DNA of 64,000 nt from an uncultured Pelagibacteraceae bacterium (GCA_902618565.1 CACNAX010000001.1:1-64000); one strand, 5' to 3'; shown: positions 30,000 through 40,730, numbered from the stretch's first letter. The notes: a model not told the origin generated them from the sequence alone. Numbers and translations: made by a program.

Positions 30000-31081
30000 T
30001 GTATTTAATAATAACTAGAACTTTCCCTCCTGAAGTTGGTGGTATGCAAAATCTAATGTGGGGATTAGCTAGATCTTTATCAAAAATTGATATGGTTAAA
30101 GTTTTTGCCGATTATCACGAAGATCATAAAAAATTTGATGATAAAGTTTCATTTACAATTGAAAGAGTTAGTGGAGTTAAATTATTGAGAAAATATAGAA
30201 AATCTATACTGATAAATGAATATTTAAATGAAAATAAAAATGTAAATTGTATCATTGCAGATCATTGGAAAAGTTTAGAACTTATAAAATCTTCAAAAAA
30301 GAAAATATGTTTAATTCATTCTAAAGAAATTAATCATCCCAAAGGATCTAGAATGAACAAAAAAGTTCTGGAGGTTTTAAATCATGTTGATCATGTCGTG
30401 GCAAACTCAAATTTCACAAAAAACTTAGCAGTTAGTCTCGGAGTTGAAGAAAAAAGATTAATAGTTATAAATCCAGGTGTAGATCCAGTTGAAGAAATTC
30501 CAAAAGATGACCTTAAACAAGCAGAAGAAATGCTAAAAGGGAAAAAACAAAGACTAATTACTGTATCAAGATTTGACAAAAGAAAAAATCATGAAAAAGT
30601 TATTATGGCTATTAGGAATTTAAAAGAGAAATATCCCGATATTACTTACACATGTATAGGATACGGAGATGAAGAAGAAAATTTAAAAAAATTAGTGATA
30701 GAATTAAAACTTGATAAATATGTAAATTTTTTAAGCGATATATCTAATGAATTGAAAAATGCATTAATTGCAAAATCAAATATTTTTATAATGCCATCAA
30801 TAATTCACAAAACCTCAGTTGAGGGCTTTGGAATTTCTTTTATTGAGGCTGCACAATATGGGATTCCATCTATAGGTGGTAAAGATGGTGGTGCTTCTGA
30901 TGCAATTGTTCATAATAAAACGGGACTAATTTGTGATGGTAATAGTTTAGATGAAATTTATTCAAGCATAGATAATTTATTTGTAGGTAATAAGTATGTT
31001 GAATTTGGAAAAGAATGCAAAATACACGCCGAAAATTTTCTTTGGGACAAGATAATTGAAAACTACATAAGAATCTTATAA
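29999..31081 (+). CDS. Glycosyltransferase family 4
   Basis: TRTFPPEVGGMQNLMWGLARSL; VSRFDKRKNHEKVI; EGFGISFIEAAQYGIPSIGG. Confidence 0.9.
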   Translation: MYLIITRTFPPEVGGMQNLMWGLARSLSKIDMVKVFADYHEDHKKFDDKVSFTIERVSGVKLLRKYRKSILINEYLNENKNVNCIIADHWKSLELIKSSKKKICLIHSKEINHPKGSRMNKKVLEVLNHVDHVVANSNFTKNLAVSLGVEEKRLIVINPGVDPVEEIPKDDLKQAEEMLKGKKQRLITVSRFDKRKNHEKVIMAIRNLKEKYPDITYTCIGYGDEEENLKKLVIELKLDKYVNFLSDISNELKNALIAKSNIFIMPSIIHKTSVEGFGISFIEAAQYGIPSIGGKDGGASDAIVHNKTGLICDGNSLDEIYSSIDNLFVGNKYVEFGKECKIHAENFLWDKIIENYIRIL

Positions 31082-31090
31082 AATTCAAAT

Positions 31091-31507
31091 ATGTTAGATA
31101 AATTTAATGGAATAATTTATTTAAGTATTTTCATTGTTCATTTTATCGTTTACGCCGTTTATGCTTTCAGAACAGTGGTTGCAACAAAGTCTTTTTTAGA
31201 TCAATATAATATTGATCACTCTGCAGCTGTGATGGTTAGATTTTTTGGAGCTCCATTTATTGCATCACTTTTAGTAGCCCTATACATAATGTTAATCAAA
31301 GCGGATGGTTTAGCTGGAACTTGGGGTTTCTTCACACTAATCTTTGCACAAAACGTTTTATATTTTTTAATTGGAATTTATACAATATATATCAATAAGC
31401 TTGGACATAACGAAAAAACAAATAGTGAAGGTGTCATTGCATCGGGTATTTTAACAGTGCTAAGTGGAATTCTTTGCTACGGTCTAGCTGATAAAATTTA
31501 CATTTAA
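31091..31507 (+). CDS. Small integral membrane protein, unknown function
   Basis: About 4 hydrophobic segments; no recognised family. Confidence 0.6.
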   Translation: MLDKFNGIIYLSIFIVHFIVYAVYAFRTVVATKSFLDQYNIDHSAAVMVRFFGAPFIASLLVALYIMLIKADGLAGTWGFFTLIFAQNVLYFLIGIYTIYINKLGHNEKTNSEGVIASGILTVLSGILCYGLADKIYI

Positions 31508-33003
31508 TTTTTTTTTCTAAAAGTTGAAAAAATTTGCCATCCAACAATTGTTACTGTGATTAATAGTATTATTAGAGTTATCGGTCTATCCCATAAAAAA
31601 TTAGGTGAACCATCACTTATTAAAAGTGATCTTCTCAATGTTTCCTCCATTAATCCCCCGAGTACAAAAGCTAATATTAAAGGTGGCATGGGAAAATCAT
31701 AGAGCCTTAAAAAAGTTGCAACCACTGCAATACCTATCATTAAAAAAATATCGAAATTATTAAATGACATTAAATATATTCCTGTTACTGAAAAAAATAA
31801 AATTAAAGGAATTAAATAATTTCTAGGTACTGCTAAAATTCTAGCGATATAAGGTATTAAAGGTAAATTTAGAATCAAAAGCACTACCATACCAATATAC
31901 ATTGACATTATAACTGACCAAAAAATTTCAGGGTTAGTTTGATAAAGTCTTGGTCCTGGCTGAATACCAAAACCTAAAAGAGCTCCAAGCATTACAGCAG
32001 TTGTACCGCTTCCAGGAATTCCTAATGTTAGTAATGGAACAAATGAACCCGAGCAAGCAGCATTATTTGCAGTTTCTGGAGCTGACAAACCATGAACGCT
32101 ACCTTTTCCAAATTTTTGTTTTTCTTCTTCGTTTACATAATTTCTCTCCATTCCATATGCTAAGAAAGATGCAATTGTTGCTCCTGCGCCAGGTAAAACA
32201 CCAATTAAGAAACCAAGTATAGATGACCTAGGTATTGTCTTAGCCATTTTAATTGTTTCCTCTTTATTTACTTTAATTGAGCCTAATTCTGTTAATGAAA
32301 TTTGTTTTGCAGCTCTGTTTGGATCTTTTCCTCTAAAAATAATCGTTAAAGCTTCGCTCATTGCAAATGTTGCCATTACAATTAACACAAAGCTTATTCC
32401 ATCAGTTAAGTTCATATTGTTAAATGTGAACCTTGTGATATCTGACAATGAGTCTTGACCAACTGTTGCTAGCATTAATCCTAAAACAACCATCATCATT
32501 GCCTTTAAAAACTGTCCTTTTGACGAAAATGCAGAAATGGCGGTTAAACCTAAAATCATTAGTGCAAAATAATCAGGTGATCTAAAAGCTAAACTTACTT
32601 TTGACAAACTAGGGGCTGCAACTAATAAAAATATTGCAGAAATTGTTCCACCTGCAAATGAACTATAGGCTGCTATCGCTAAAGCTTTACCAGCTTTACC
32701 TTGTTGTGCCATTGGATAACCATCAAAAGCAGTAGCAACAGTTCCTGGTATTCCAGGAGCATTTAACAAAATTGAAGATGTAGATCCTCCAAATACTGCA
32801 CCATAGTAAACTCCTGCCATTAAAATTAAACCAGTTGATGGATCAAAGCCGTAAGTAATTGGTATCATTAATGCAATTGCAGTCATTGGTCCAAGTCCAG
32901 GCAACATTCCAATTATTGTTCCTGCAAAACATCCAACCATCACCATTAAAATATTTGTTAGAGATAAAGCAGTTGATAATCCGATAAGTATTCCTTCGAT
33001 CAT
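31504..33003 (-). CDS. tctA: Tripartite tricarboxylate transporter, TctA family permease
   Basis: GTIIGMLPGLGPMTAIALMIPITYGFDPSTGLILMAGVYYGAVFGGSTSSILLNAPG. Confidence 0.95.
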   Translation of the reverse strand: MIEGILIGLSTALSLTNILMVMVGCFAGTIIGMLPGLGPMTAIALMIPITYGFDPSTGLILMAGVYYGAVFGGSTSSILLNAPGIPGTVATAFDGYPMAQQGKAGKALAIAAYSSFAGGTISAIFLLVAAPSLSKVSLAFRSPDYFALMILGLTAISAFSSKGQFLKAMMMVVLGLMLATVGQDSLSDITRFTFNNMNLTDGISFVLIVMATFAMSEALTIIFRGKDPNRAAKQISLTELGSIKVNKEETIKMAKTIPRSSILGFLIGVLPGAGATIASFLAYGMERNYVNEEEKQKFGKGSVHGLSAPETANNAACSGSFVPLLTLGIPGSGTTAVMLGALLGFGIQPGPRLYQTNPEIFWSVIMSMYIGMVVLLILNLPLIPYIARILAVPRNYLIPLILFFSVTGIYLMSFNNFDIFLMIGIAVVATFLRLYDFPMPPLILAFVLGGLMEETLRRSLLISDGSPNFLWDRPITLIILLITVTIVGWQIFSTFRKKN

Positions 33004-33470
33004 CCCATAACTCCAATGTATTTTAAAAACGGATCACGAAGATAAATATTTAATAATCCGTGTAACAAATACATAAATGCAGCAACAAATGGGAAAGATA
33101 AAATAAACATCAGTCCCCATCTTCTTTCACCTAAGAAATAGTAAGATGCAAAAAGAAATAAAGAAGTTGATATAAAGTATCCAATTTTTAAAATTACAGC
33201 AGCATATATTAGTGAGATAATTATAAGATAAATTATACTTTTGTAATCTAAGTGTTTATGATTTACCTCTGTAGTAACTTTTTCAGGTAAAATTATTTTT
33301 AAACTCGATAAAATTATTCCTGCCCAACCTAAATATATTGGGAAAGTCCTAGCATTGAATGGTGCGTTCTCATCAAATGCAAATACTTGAATGTTGTAAG
33401 CAGTGTATAGATAAAATACTGATAAAACTAAAAAAAGCAGTGAGATAAATTTTGTAGGACTTATTCTCAC
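33000..33470 (-). CDS. tctB: Tripartite tricarboxylate transporter, TctB family
   Basis: 4-TM protein between tctA and tctC. Confidence 0.85.
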   Translation of the reverse strand: MRISPTKFISLLFLVLSVFYLYTAYNIQVFAFDENAPFNARTFPIYLGWAGIILSSLKIILPEKVTTEVNHKHLDYKSIIYLIIISLIYAAVILKIGYFISTSLFLFASYYFLGERRWGLMFILSFPFVAAFMYLLHGLLNIYLRDPFLKYIGVMG

Positions 33471-33500
33471 TGCTTTACATTCTTTAATAATCTATAAAGA

Positions 33501-34475
33501 TTATATTACTCCAAGTTTTTTCATCAGAGCTGTCATTTCAACTGTTTGTTTTTCTAAGAACGCATCAAATTTAGAACCTGGGTTATAAATATTTACCCAT
33601 GCATTTCTTTTTCTAACAGCTTCCCACTCTGGTGTCTTTTGAACATCACCAAGCATTTTAGAGATTTTGTTATAGTCACTCATACTCATGCTTTTTGGTG
33701 CGAAGAAACCTCTCCAGTTAACAAACTGAACATCATATCCTTGCTCTTTTAATGTTGGAGCTTCTGGTGCATCACCTACTCTTTCAGGAGCTGTGATACC
33801 AATTATTCTTACTTGATCTCTAGCACCCATTACTTCACCTAAGCCTGTTGAAAGTATTTGAGTTTCTCCAGATAAAAGTCCAGCAAGTGCTTTTCCACCA
33901 GCATCATATGGAACATAGATCACATCGTTTGGATTTGCTCCAGCTGCTTGGAAAGCTAACGCACCAATTAAATGGTCCATGCTTCCTCTTACAGATCCTC
34001 CAGCCATTTTAATTGACTTTGGATCTTTTTGATATTGATCAACTGCATCTTTGAAATTTTTGATAGGTGAATTTTTTGCAACAACTATTGCACCATAATC
34101 TCCAATTACACCTGCAATTGGTTTAACATCTTTATAAGATAAAGTGCCAGTACCTTTTACATAACCTTTGTGTCTTGTAATAGATCTTAACACCAATGGT
34201 GTTGACTGAACTAAAACTGTATCTTTCGGAGCGTTATTGATTAGGTAAGCCAAAGCCTTACCACCTCCACCACCTGACATATTTTCAAATGATGCACTTT
34301 TCAAAAAACCAGCTTTTGTTAATGCTTCTCCAGTACCTCTAGCAGTTCCATCCCAACCACCACCAGCACCACCGCCAATTAAAAAATGTAATTTTTCAAC
34401 TGCAAATGAACTTGTTGATGAAAATAGAAGGAAAGCAGAGAATAAAACTGAAATAAAAGTTTTAATTAGTTTCAT
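33501..34475 (-). CDS. tctC: TctC family substrate-binding protein (likely start 34475; track gives 34517)
   Basis: Signal peptide MKLIKTFISVLFSAFLLFSSTSSFA; SVRGSMDHLIGALAFQAAG, YVPYDAGGKALAGLLSGE. Confidence 0.92.
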   Translation of the reverse strand: MKLIKTFISVLFSAFLLFSSTSSFAVEKLHFLIGGGAGGGWDGTARGTGEALTKAGFLKSASFENMSGGGGGKALAYLINNAPKDTVLVQSTPLVLRSITRHKGYVKGTGTLSYKDVKPIAGVIGDYGAIVVAKNSPIKNFKDAVDQYQKDPKSIKMAGGSVRGSMDHLIGALAFQAAGANPNDVIYVPYDAGGKALAGLLSGETQILSTGLGEVMGARDQVRIIGITAPERVGDAPEAPTLKEQGYDVQFVNWRGFFAPKSMSMSDYNKISKMLGDVQKTPEWEAVRKRNAWVNIYNPGSKFDAFLEKQTVEMTALMKKLGVI

Positions 34476-34536
34476 TATTTCCTCTCTTATTATATTTATG
34501 AAACCATCATTAAACATAAGTTATAAATTTTAGTCA

Positions 34537-35616
34537 ATGCTCAAATATAATTTTTCCAAAAACATAAAGGAATATATTTTAGCTTTAGTAGGTAGTTATA
34601 AAGCTCTATTTATAGGACTTGTTGGTGGATACTTAGGTACTTTAATTAATCTGCCTTTGCCCTGGTTATTAGGATCTCTAGGTTTAAATTTATGTTTCGC
34701 ATTTACAAATTTTAAAATAGTTTTTCCAACTAAATTATTAAATCCCATATTTTTAATTGTTGGTATAATTCTTGGTGGAACTTTAAATGTAACATTATTG
34801 TATAAAATTCATCTATGGATTTTTTCCTCATTAGCGATGTTAATCTGCACAATAGTCAGTACTATTCTTGCTGGTTATTATTTTTTTAAAGTTTGTAAAT
34901 TTAGTAAATTTATTTCAGTTTTAGCAGCTCTTCCGGGCGCATTTGTTCCAATATCTGCAGCATTATTAGAATTTGGTAAATCAAAAAACGATAAGGGTGT
35001 TTTGATCCCTCAGGCTACAAGAGTAATATTTATTGTAAGTTTTGTGCCTATTTTTTTTATTAATAATTTAGGCTTCTCGGAAATGACAGGTTATAACTAT
35101 GAAAATATCTATAACGAAAGATATTTTTTAGAAATATTATTTCTGTTAATAATTTGTTTCATTTTTGCAAACATCTTAAAAAATTATAAAATTCCATCGC
35201 CTACTTTAGTTGGTGCAATGGCTTTATCTGGTGCTTTTTATACTTTTGAAATTATTAATGCCAGATTTCCAGATGCATTTATAAATATTGCATTTATATT
35301 TCTAGGCACAGCTTTAGGAACCAGATTAAACGGACTAAAAATTAAAGAATTATTATTTTTTATATTTCATGGAATAATAGTTAGTTCAATTTTGGTAATT
35401 GTTGCAATGATAACTGCTTATTTGCTTACTTATATAGGGTTTGAATTTATCCCAACTTTTTTAAGTTTTGCACCTGGAGGAATTCATGAAATGGTTGTTA
35501 TTAGTGTTGCTTATAACATTGATCCAATATTTGTGAGTTACCATCATTTTTTAAGAATTTTCATAATAGTATTATTTTTGCCTTTTTTATTGTCAAAATT
35601 TAGAAAAACTAATTAA
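34537..35616 (+). CDS. AbrB family putative transporter (AbrB-duplication membrane protein)
   Basis: PLPWLLGSLG, ALPGAFVPISAAL, SFAPGGIHEMVVISVAYNIDPIFVSYHHFLRI. Confidence 0.85.
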   Translation: MLKYNFSKNIKEYILALVGSYKALFIGLVGGYLGTLINLPLPWLLGSLGLNLCFAFTNFKIVFPTKLLNPIFLIVGIILGGTLNVTLLYKIHLWIFSSLAMLICTIVSTILAGYYFFKVCKFSKFISVLAALPGAFVPISAALLEFGKSKNDKGVLIPQATRVIFIVSFVPIFFINNLGFSEMTGYNYENIYNERYFLEILFLLIICFIFANILKNYKIPSPTLVGAMALSGAFYTFEIINARFPDAFINIAFIFLGTALGTRLNGLKIKELLFFIFHGIIVSSILVIVAMITAYLLTYIGFEFIPTFLSFAPGGIHEMVVISVAYNIDPIFVSYHHFLRIFIIVLFLPFLLSKFRKTN

Positions 35617-36550
35617 TTGCTTCTTGCATTCTTTGAAATACTTTATCTGCTGAAAGTTTTGTTAAATCTGAAACTTGAATTGCTTTAAAATGTTCTCGCT
35701 CTATACTAACTTTTTTAGCTGTAGTATGCGATCCAAATAAAACCAATCCTTTTACATTTAAATGTGCCGCCATATGTGCCGGGCCTGTATCATTAGATAT
35801 AACAAAATAACTATCTTTAATTAATGATGAAAGTTGTGAAATATTGAGAGGTTTATCATTATCTAAAATAATATTAGCATCAATATCATTAGCTAATTTG
35901 ATTTCATTTGGACCTGGAGCAATTAATATTTGGATTTCATCTCTAAAAAAAGATTTAATTTTTTTTATCAATTCATTGTAATAAGGCCATCTTTTTATAG
36001 TTAAATGAGATGATGAAAAAGGAAATAAAATTAAATATTTGTTTAAATTATATTTTTTTTTGATTTCTGAAATATCCTCACAGCTCCAAGAAAAGTCTGG
36101 TTTAGTTACTTTATTAGTTTTAATTCCAGAAACATTTAATTGATGTTCAAAGCGATTTAGTACAGTGTCTTTATCAAAATCAAATTTATCAGTTCCTTCT
36201 GGAAGTGTTGTTTCTGTTGACGACCAAATATCTGATGAAGCTTTTGGAAAAAGAATTTTTTTATAAAAACTGGTTCTTTTAGAATTCTGAAGGTCATAAA
36301 CTTTAACAAATTTATATTTTTTTATTTTTCTCATTAATAAATATAAATAAATTAAGTTAAATCTAGAAAGGCGTTTATCTAAAATGACATCTGTTACATT
36401 TGGGTTTTTTTTCAATAAATCAAAATAAGGTTTGGTGGATAGTACATAAAGATCATCATTTAGATGATTATCAGATATATCTTGAATTGCGCCACTTGCT
36501 TGGGCTATATCACCTAAAGATCCATGTTTTATAATAAGTATATTAGACAT
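35609..36550 (-). CDS. Glycosyltransferase family 9 (heptosyltransferase-like)
   Basis: MSNILIIKHGSLGDIAQASGAIQDI; FVISNDTGPAHMAAHLNVKGLVLFGSH. Confidence 0.9.
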   Translation of the reverse strand: MSNILIIKHGSLGDIAQASGAIQDISDNHLNDDLYVLSTKPYFDLLKKNPNVTDVILDKRLSRFNLIYLYLLMRKIKKYKFVKVYDLQNSKRTSFYKKILFPKASSDIWSSTETTLPEGTDKFDFDKDTVLNRFEHQLNVSGIKTNKVTKPDFSWSCEDISEIKKKYNLNKYLILFPFSSSHLTIKRWPYYNELIKKIKSFFRDEIQILIAPGPNEIKLANDIDANIILDNDKPLNISQLSSLIKDSYFVISNDTGPAHMAAHLNVKGLVLFGSHTTAKKVSIEREHFKAIQVSDLTKLSADKVFQRMQEAIN

Positions 36551-36582
36551 ATTTTTAACAACTTAACATAATATCAATTTAT

Positions 36583-36972
36583 ATGAATAAAATTTTAGTA
36601 GAAGTATCAGTTGGAGAATTGCTGGATAAAATTTCAATTTTAGAAATTAAATCTGAAAAAATTAAAGATCCTGAGAAACTAAACTTTATAAATGATGAAT
36701 ATAAAATTTTAAAAGATCAATTAAATACAAATATTAAAAATTATAGTGAAATTAAAAGTTTATATAATTCACTAAAAGAAATTAATTCAAAGCTTTGGGT
36801 AATAGAAGATGATAAAAGGCTTTGCGAAAAAAATAATGACTTTGGGGAAAAATTTATTAAATTATCAAGAGATGTTCATTTCTTGAATGATGAGCGGGCA
36901 AAGTTAAAACTAGAAATAAATAATAAAACTGGTTCTAAAATTAAAGAAATTAAAGAATACACCAAATATTAG
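36583..36972 (+). CDS. DUF6165-like protein
   Basis: VEVSVGELLDKISILEIKSEKIKDPEKLNFINDEYKIL. Confidence 0.7.
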   Translation: MNKILVEVSVGELLDKISILEIKSEKIKDPEKLNFINDEYKILKDQLNTNIKNYSEIKSLYNSLKEINSKLWVIEDDKRLCEKNNDFGEKFIKLSRDVHFLNDERAKLKLEINNKTGSKIKEIKEYTKY

Positions 36973-36974
36973 TT

Positions 36975-37697
36975 TTATTCCCAGTCAAACCTTTGAAAAG
37001 AGTCAAATATCTTGAAAATACCTTGTGACCATTGATTACAAACTTTAGAAAATTCAGGGTCATTCATATTTAAGCATTTAAGTGATGCTATTTTGATTTC
37101 ATCTTTTTTTATCACTGCAAAGTCTATTGGTGGACCAACTGTTAAATCACTTTTTAATGTTGAGTCCATTGATATCAGTGCACATCTCGATGCATCTCCA
37201 ATTGAAACTTTTGGTGTAATTACTCTATCTAAAATAGGTTTTCCGTATTTAACTTCTCCTATGACCAAATATGGTTTACTATCTGCTGGACGAATATAAT
37301 TGCCTTGAGGGTAAACTAAATATAATTCTGGTGGTTGATCTTTTATTTGACCACCAACAATAAATGTTGAGCCTAATAATACACTGTCAGTATTAATCCC
37401 TTGTGGAGATGAATGTTCAATATTAAGAGAACCTATATAGGAGGCGATTTGCTCAAAATCACTGCAGGTGTTTAAATTCATAATACCCGTTTCACTTTTT
37501 AAATCTTTTTTAATCGAATTATAGACTGCTTGAGAAGTTCCAAGATTTCCTGAAGTAACAATTACAATTGTTCTATCTCCAACATCATGGGTAAGCATTT
37601 TGGAATATATATTTACATTATCTAATCCAGCATTTGTTCTGGAGTCAGAAGCGAAAACTAAACCTGTCTCTGTTTTAATGCCAATACAATAAGTCAT
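36975..37697 (-). CDS. Anbu-type proteasome-like Ntn-hydrolase (peptidase)
   Basis: MTYCIGIKTETGLVFASDSRTNAGLDNVNIYSKM is the Anbu N-terminal signature; YLVYPQGNYIRPADSKPYLVIGEVKYGKPILDR. Confidence 0.9.
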   Translation of the reverse strand: MTYCIGIKTETGLVFASDSRTNAGLDNVNIYSKMLTHDVGDRTIVIVTSGNLGTSQAVYNSIKKDLKSETGIMNLNTCSDFEQIASYIGSLNIEHSSPQGINTDSVLLGSTFIVGGQIKDQPPELYLVYPQGNYIRPADSKPYLVIGEVKYGKPILDRVITPKVSIGDASRCALISMDSTLKSDLTVGPPIDFAVIKKDEIKIASLKCLNMNDPEFSKVCNQWSQGIFKIFDSFQRFDWE

Positions 37698-37812
37698 AAT
37701 AAAATTAAATGTTTAAATTATATGTGATTACAATAAAACCCATTTATTTCATATCAGATATCTAATTTAATCATTTGCTTATTTAAGTCTTATGTAAAAA
37801 AATTGATTTTAT

Positions 37813-39261
37813 ATGTCTGATTTCTGGAAAAATTACGATTCAAAATCAACTTTTGATGGATATATCAGCAAAGAGAAGAAGCTTAGAAGTCATGCTAAGA
37901 TCATTGCGGGTATACTTGAAAAATATGGAAAAAAAAAATTACAAGAAATAGAAAAAAATTGTCAAAGTACAATTAGTGCTAGAGGAATAAATTTTCGAGT
38001 GTATGCAGCAAATAATAGGGCTGAAGAAAAAAAATGGCCTTTAGATATTATTCCAAGAATTATTCCAAAAAGTCAATGGTTAAAAGTTGCAAAAGGACTT
38101 GCGCAAAGAGTTAAAGCTCTAAATTTATTTATCGACGATGTATACAATGCAAAAAAAATATTTAAAGATAAAGTAATACCTAAAGAGTTAATTTTTAATT
38201 CACCATTATATCTCAAAGAATGTGAGGGTTTTTCCCCAAAGCATAAAGCTTGGTCAAATATATCTGGCATAGATCTTATTAAAAATATAGATGGAGATTT
38301 TTTAGTTCTTGAAGATAATTTAAGGGTTCCGTCTGGTGTTTCATATATGTTAGAAAACAGGATGGTTATGAGAGATATTTTTCCAGAATTATTTACAAGA
38401 TATAAAGTTTCTTCAGTTCATCAATATGCTAACAAATTATATAATTGTATGACAGAATGTATTCCTAAGAAAACAAACAACCCGCACATGGTTTTGTTAA
38501 CGCCAGGTATCTATAATTCTGCATATTTTGAACATTCTTTCTTAGCAGAACAAATGGGAATAGCATTGGTAGAGGGCAAAGATTTATTTGTAGAAAATGA
38601 TTGCGTTTACATGAAAACAGTCAAAGGTCCATTAAAGGTAGATTGTATATATAGACGAATTGATGACAATTTTATGGATCCAAAAGTTTTTTTTAAAGGA
38701 TCACTACTAGGTGTTCCTGGTGTTTTTAAATCTTGGAGAAAAGGGAACGTTGGAATAATTAATGCTTTAGGAACTGGAGTAGCAGATGATAAGGCAGTTT
38801 ATTCTTATGTTAATAAAATGATAATTTACTACCTAGGTGAACAACCGATCATTGATCAGGTGGAAACTCTTCTTTGTGGTGATAAAAAAAATAGAAATCA
38901 CGTAATTGATAATATTTCAAAATATGTAGTCAAACCATCAAATGCTTCGGGTGGTTATGGAATTATGATTGGTCCGAAAGCATCAAAAGCAGAAAAAGAA
39001 GAAATGATAAAAAATATAAAAAAAAATCCAAGAAATTATATAGCCCAGCCATTAGAGATATTATCTACTGTGCCTACAATAACACCTGATAATATAGAGC
39101 CAAGACATTTAGATTTAAGACCTTTTATTTTAACAGGCAAAACAACTTATGTAACAACCGGTGGACTAACTAGAGTTGCTCTAAAAAAAGGTAGCACAAT
39201 TGTTAATAGTTCACAAGGAGGAGGATCTAAAGATACATTAATTGTAGATAGTAAAAATTAA
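37813..39261 (+). CDS. Circularly permuted ATP-grasp protein (DUF404/DUF407 type)
   Basis: EDNLRVPSGVSYMLENR, VVKPSNASGGYGIMIGPKASK, DLRPFILTG. Confidence 0.9.
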   Translation: MSDFWKNYDSKSTFDGYISKEKKLRSHAKIIAGILEKYGKKKLQEIEKNCQSTISARGINFRVYAANNRAEEKKWPLDIIPRIIPKSQWLKVAKGLAQRVKALNLFIDDVYNAKKIFKDKVIPKELIFNSPLYLKECEGFSPKHKAWSNISGIDLIKNIDGDFLVLEDNLRVPSGVSYMLENRMVMRDIFPELFTRYKVSSVHQYANKLYNCMTECIPKKTNNPHMVLLTPGIYNSAYFEHSFLAEQMGIALVEGKDLFVENDCVYMKTVKGPLKVDCIYRRIDDNFMDPKVFFKGSLLGVPGVFKSWRKGNVGIINALGTGVADDKAVYSYVNKMIIYYLGEQPIIDQVETLLCGDKKNRNHVIDNISKYVVKPSNASGGYGIMIGPKASKAEKEEMIKNIKKNPRNYIAQPLEILSTVPTITPDNIEPRHLDLRPFILTGKTTYVTTGGLTRVALKKGSTIVNSSQGGGSKDTLIVDSKN

Positions 39262-39264
39262 AAA

Positions 39265-40722
39265 CTATCTTCTTTGAGACAAACTAGCGTGTTTATTTAA
39301 TACTTCAGCTGAAATAACTTTTGCTTCAGTTGTTTTCTTAACACTCCAGATTTTTTCTTTAGCAATTTTTGTCGATATTTTGTTATCAACTACTGGTGAT
39401 GGGTAATCTTTACCAATTTCTAAATTTATTCCCTTTTGTTCAATGAATGTTAATTTCCATGGTTCATGAACTAATTTTCCTGGAACATTTTTTAATTCTG
39501 GAACCCATTTTTTTATAAAATCTCCTGAAGGATCTTGATCAATTGATTGTTTAATTGGATTGTAAATTCTTATTGAATTTATTCCTGTTGTTCCTGATTG
39601 CATTTGAAATTGTGAATAATGAATGCCTGGCTCATAATCTGTAAATAATTTTGCTAAATGTTTTGATGTTTTTTTCCAATCAAGCCATAATTGATAAGAC
39701 GCAAATGAAACTAGCATTGCTCTCATTCTAAAATTAATCCATCCATTAGTTCTAAGGTATCTCATGCAAGCATCAACAAACGGATAACCAGTAGTTCCAT
39801 TTTTCCATGCTAAATGATAATCTTCATTAAAATCATTTTCTCTTATTCCATTATAAGCGCTATTCATATTTCTAAATTCAATTTCTGGTTCATCATATAA
39901 CTTTTGAATAAAATGACAGTGCCATGCTAATCGACTTTTAAAAGCAATTAAGGATTTCTTTTTTGAAAAAGATAAATTGGATTTTAGCTTATCGTTAGTT
40001 TTTTTAAAAATTTCTTTAATAGAAATATTTCCGAATGCAATATGAGGACTTAATCTAGAACATGAAGTTGCTCCTGTTATAGGCGAAGACATTTCTTTTT
40101 GGTAATTTTCTGATCTATCATCAAGGAAAGAATCTAAAAGTTGAAGTGCGTTTTGTCTTCCACCAATTTGAATTCTTCCATTTTCTAAATCGTTTGTTTC
40201 TATTTTCGATAAATCCTCTACATAATTATCTGAAATGAACTCACAATTTAAATTTGAATTAACACTTTCACTATCTATGAATTTATTCCAATTATATGAC
40301 CATTTGTCTCTAATTCTATGATTTAGTTGAACGCCAAATTGATTTGATATTTTCCAGTTAATATTTTTTTCTTTAAATAAAAAACTAACTTCTTTATCTA
40401 AGTTAGTTATATACATGTTCTTGAATATTATATTTGAATAAACCTCATTTATTTTAAATTTATCAGTTAAATGACTTAAAATTTCTAATGTATCTCCATA
40501 ATATATATTGAGTTTGGCATTATATTTTTCGCTGAGTGTTTTTTTTAAGTCTTCTAATGATGATTTTAAAAAATCTAGATGGAATGAGCTTGATGTAGGT
40601 AATTTGTGATATTCTTTATCAAATATGTAAATTGGTAAAATCTTCCCTGATTTTGCTGCTTCGTTAAATGCATCATTATTAGAAACACGAAGATCGTTCC
40701 TGAACCATACGATTTTGTTCAT
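39265..40722 (-). CDS. Deoxyribodipyrimidine photolyase
   Basis: IVWFRNDLRVSNNDAFNEA, TGYPFVDACMRYLRTNGWINFRMRAM. Confidence 0.93.
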   Translation of the reverse strand: MNKIVWFRNDLRVSNNDAFNEAAKSGKILPIYIFDKEYHKLPTSSSFHLDFLKSSLEDLKKTLSEKYNAKLNIYYGDTLEILSHLTDKFKINEVYSNIIFKNMYITNLDKEVSFLFKEKNINWKISNQFGVQLNHRIRDKWSYNWNKFIDSESVNSNLNCEFISDNYVEDLSKIETNDLENGRIQIGGRQNALQLLDSFLDDRSENYQKEMSSPITGATSCSRLSPHIAFGNISIKEIFKKTNDKLKSNLSFSKKKSLIAFKSRLAWHCHFIQKLYDEPEIEFRNMNSAYNGIRENDFNEDYHLAWKNGTTGYPFVDACMRYLRTNGWINFRMRAMLVSFASYQLWLDWKKTSKHLAKLFTDYEPGIHYSQFQMQSGTTGINSIRIYNPIKQSIDQDPSGDFIKKWVPELKNVPGKLVHEPWKLTFIEQKGINLEIGKDYPSPVVDNKISTKIAKEKIWSVKKTTEAKVISAEVLNKHASLSQRR

Positions 40723-40730
40723 TTTAATAA

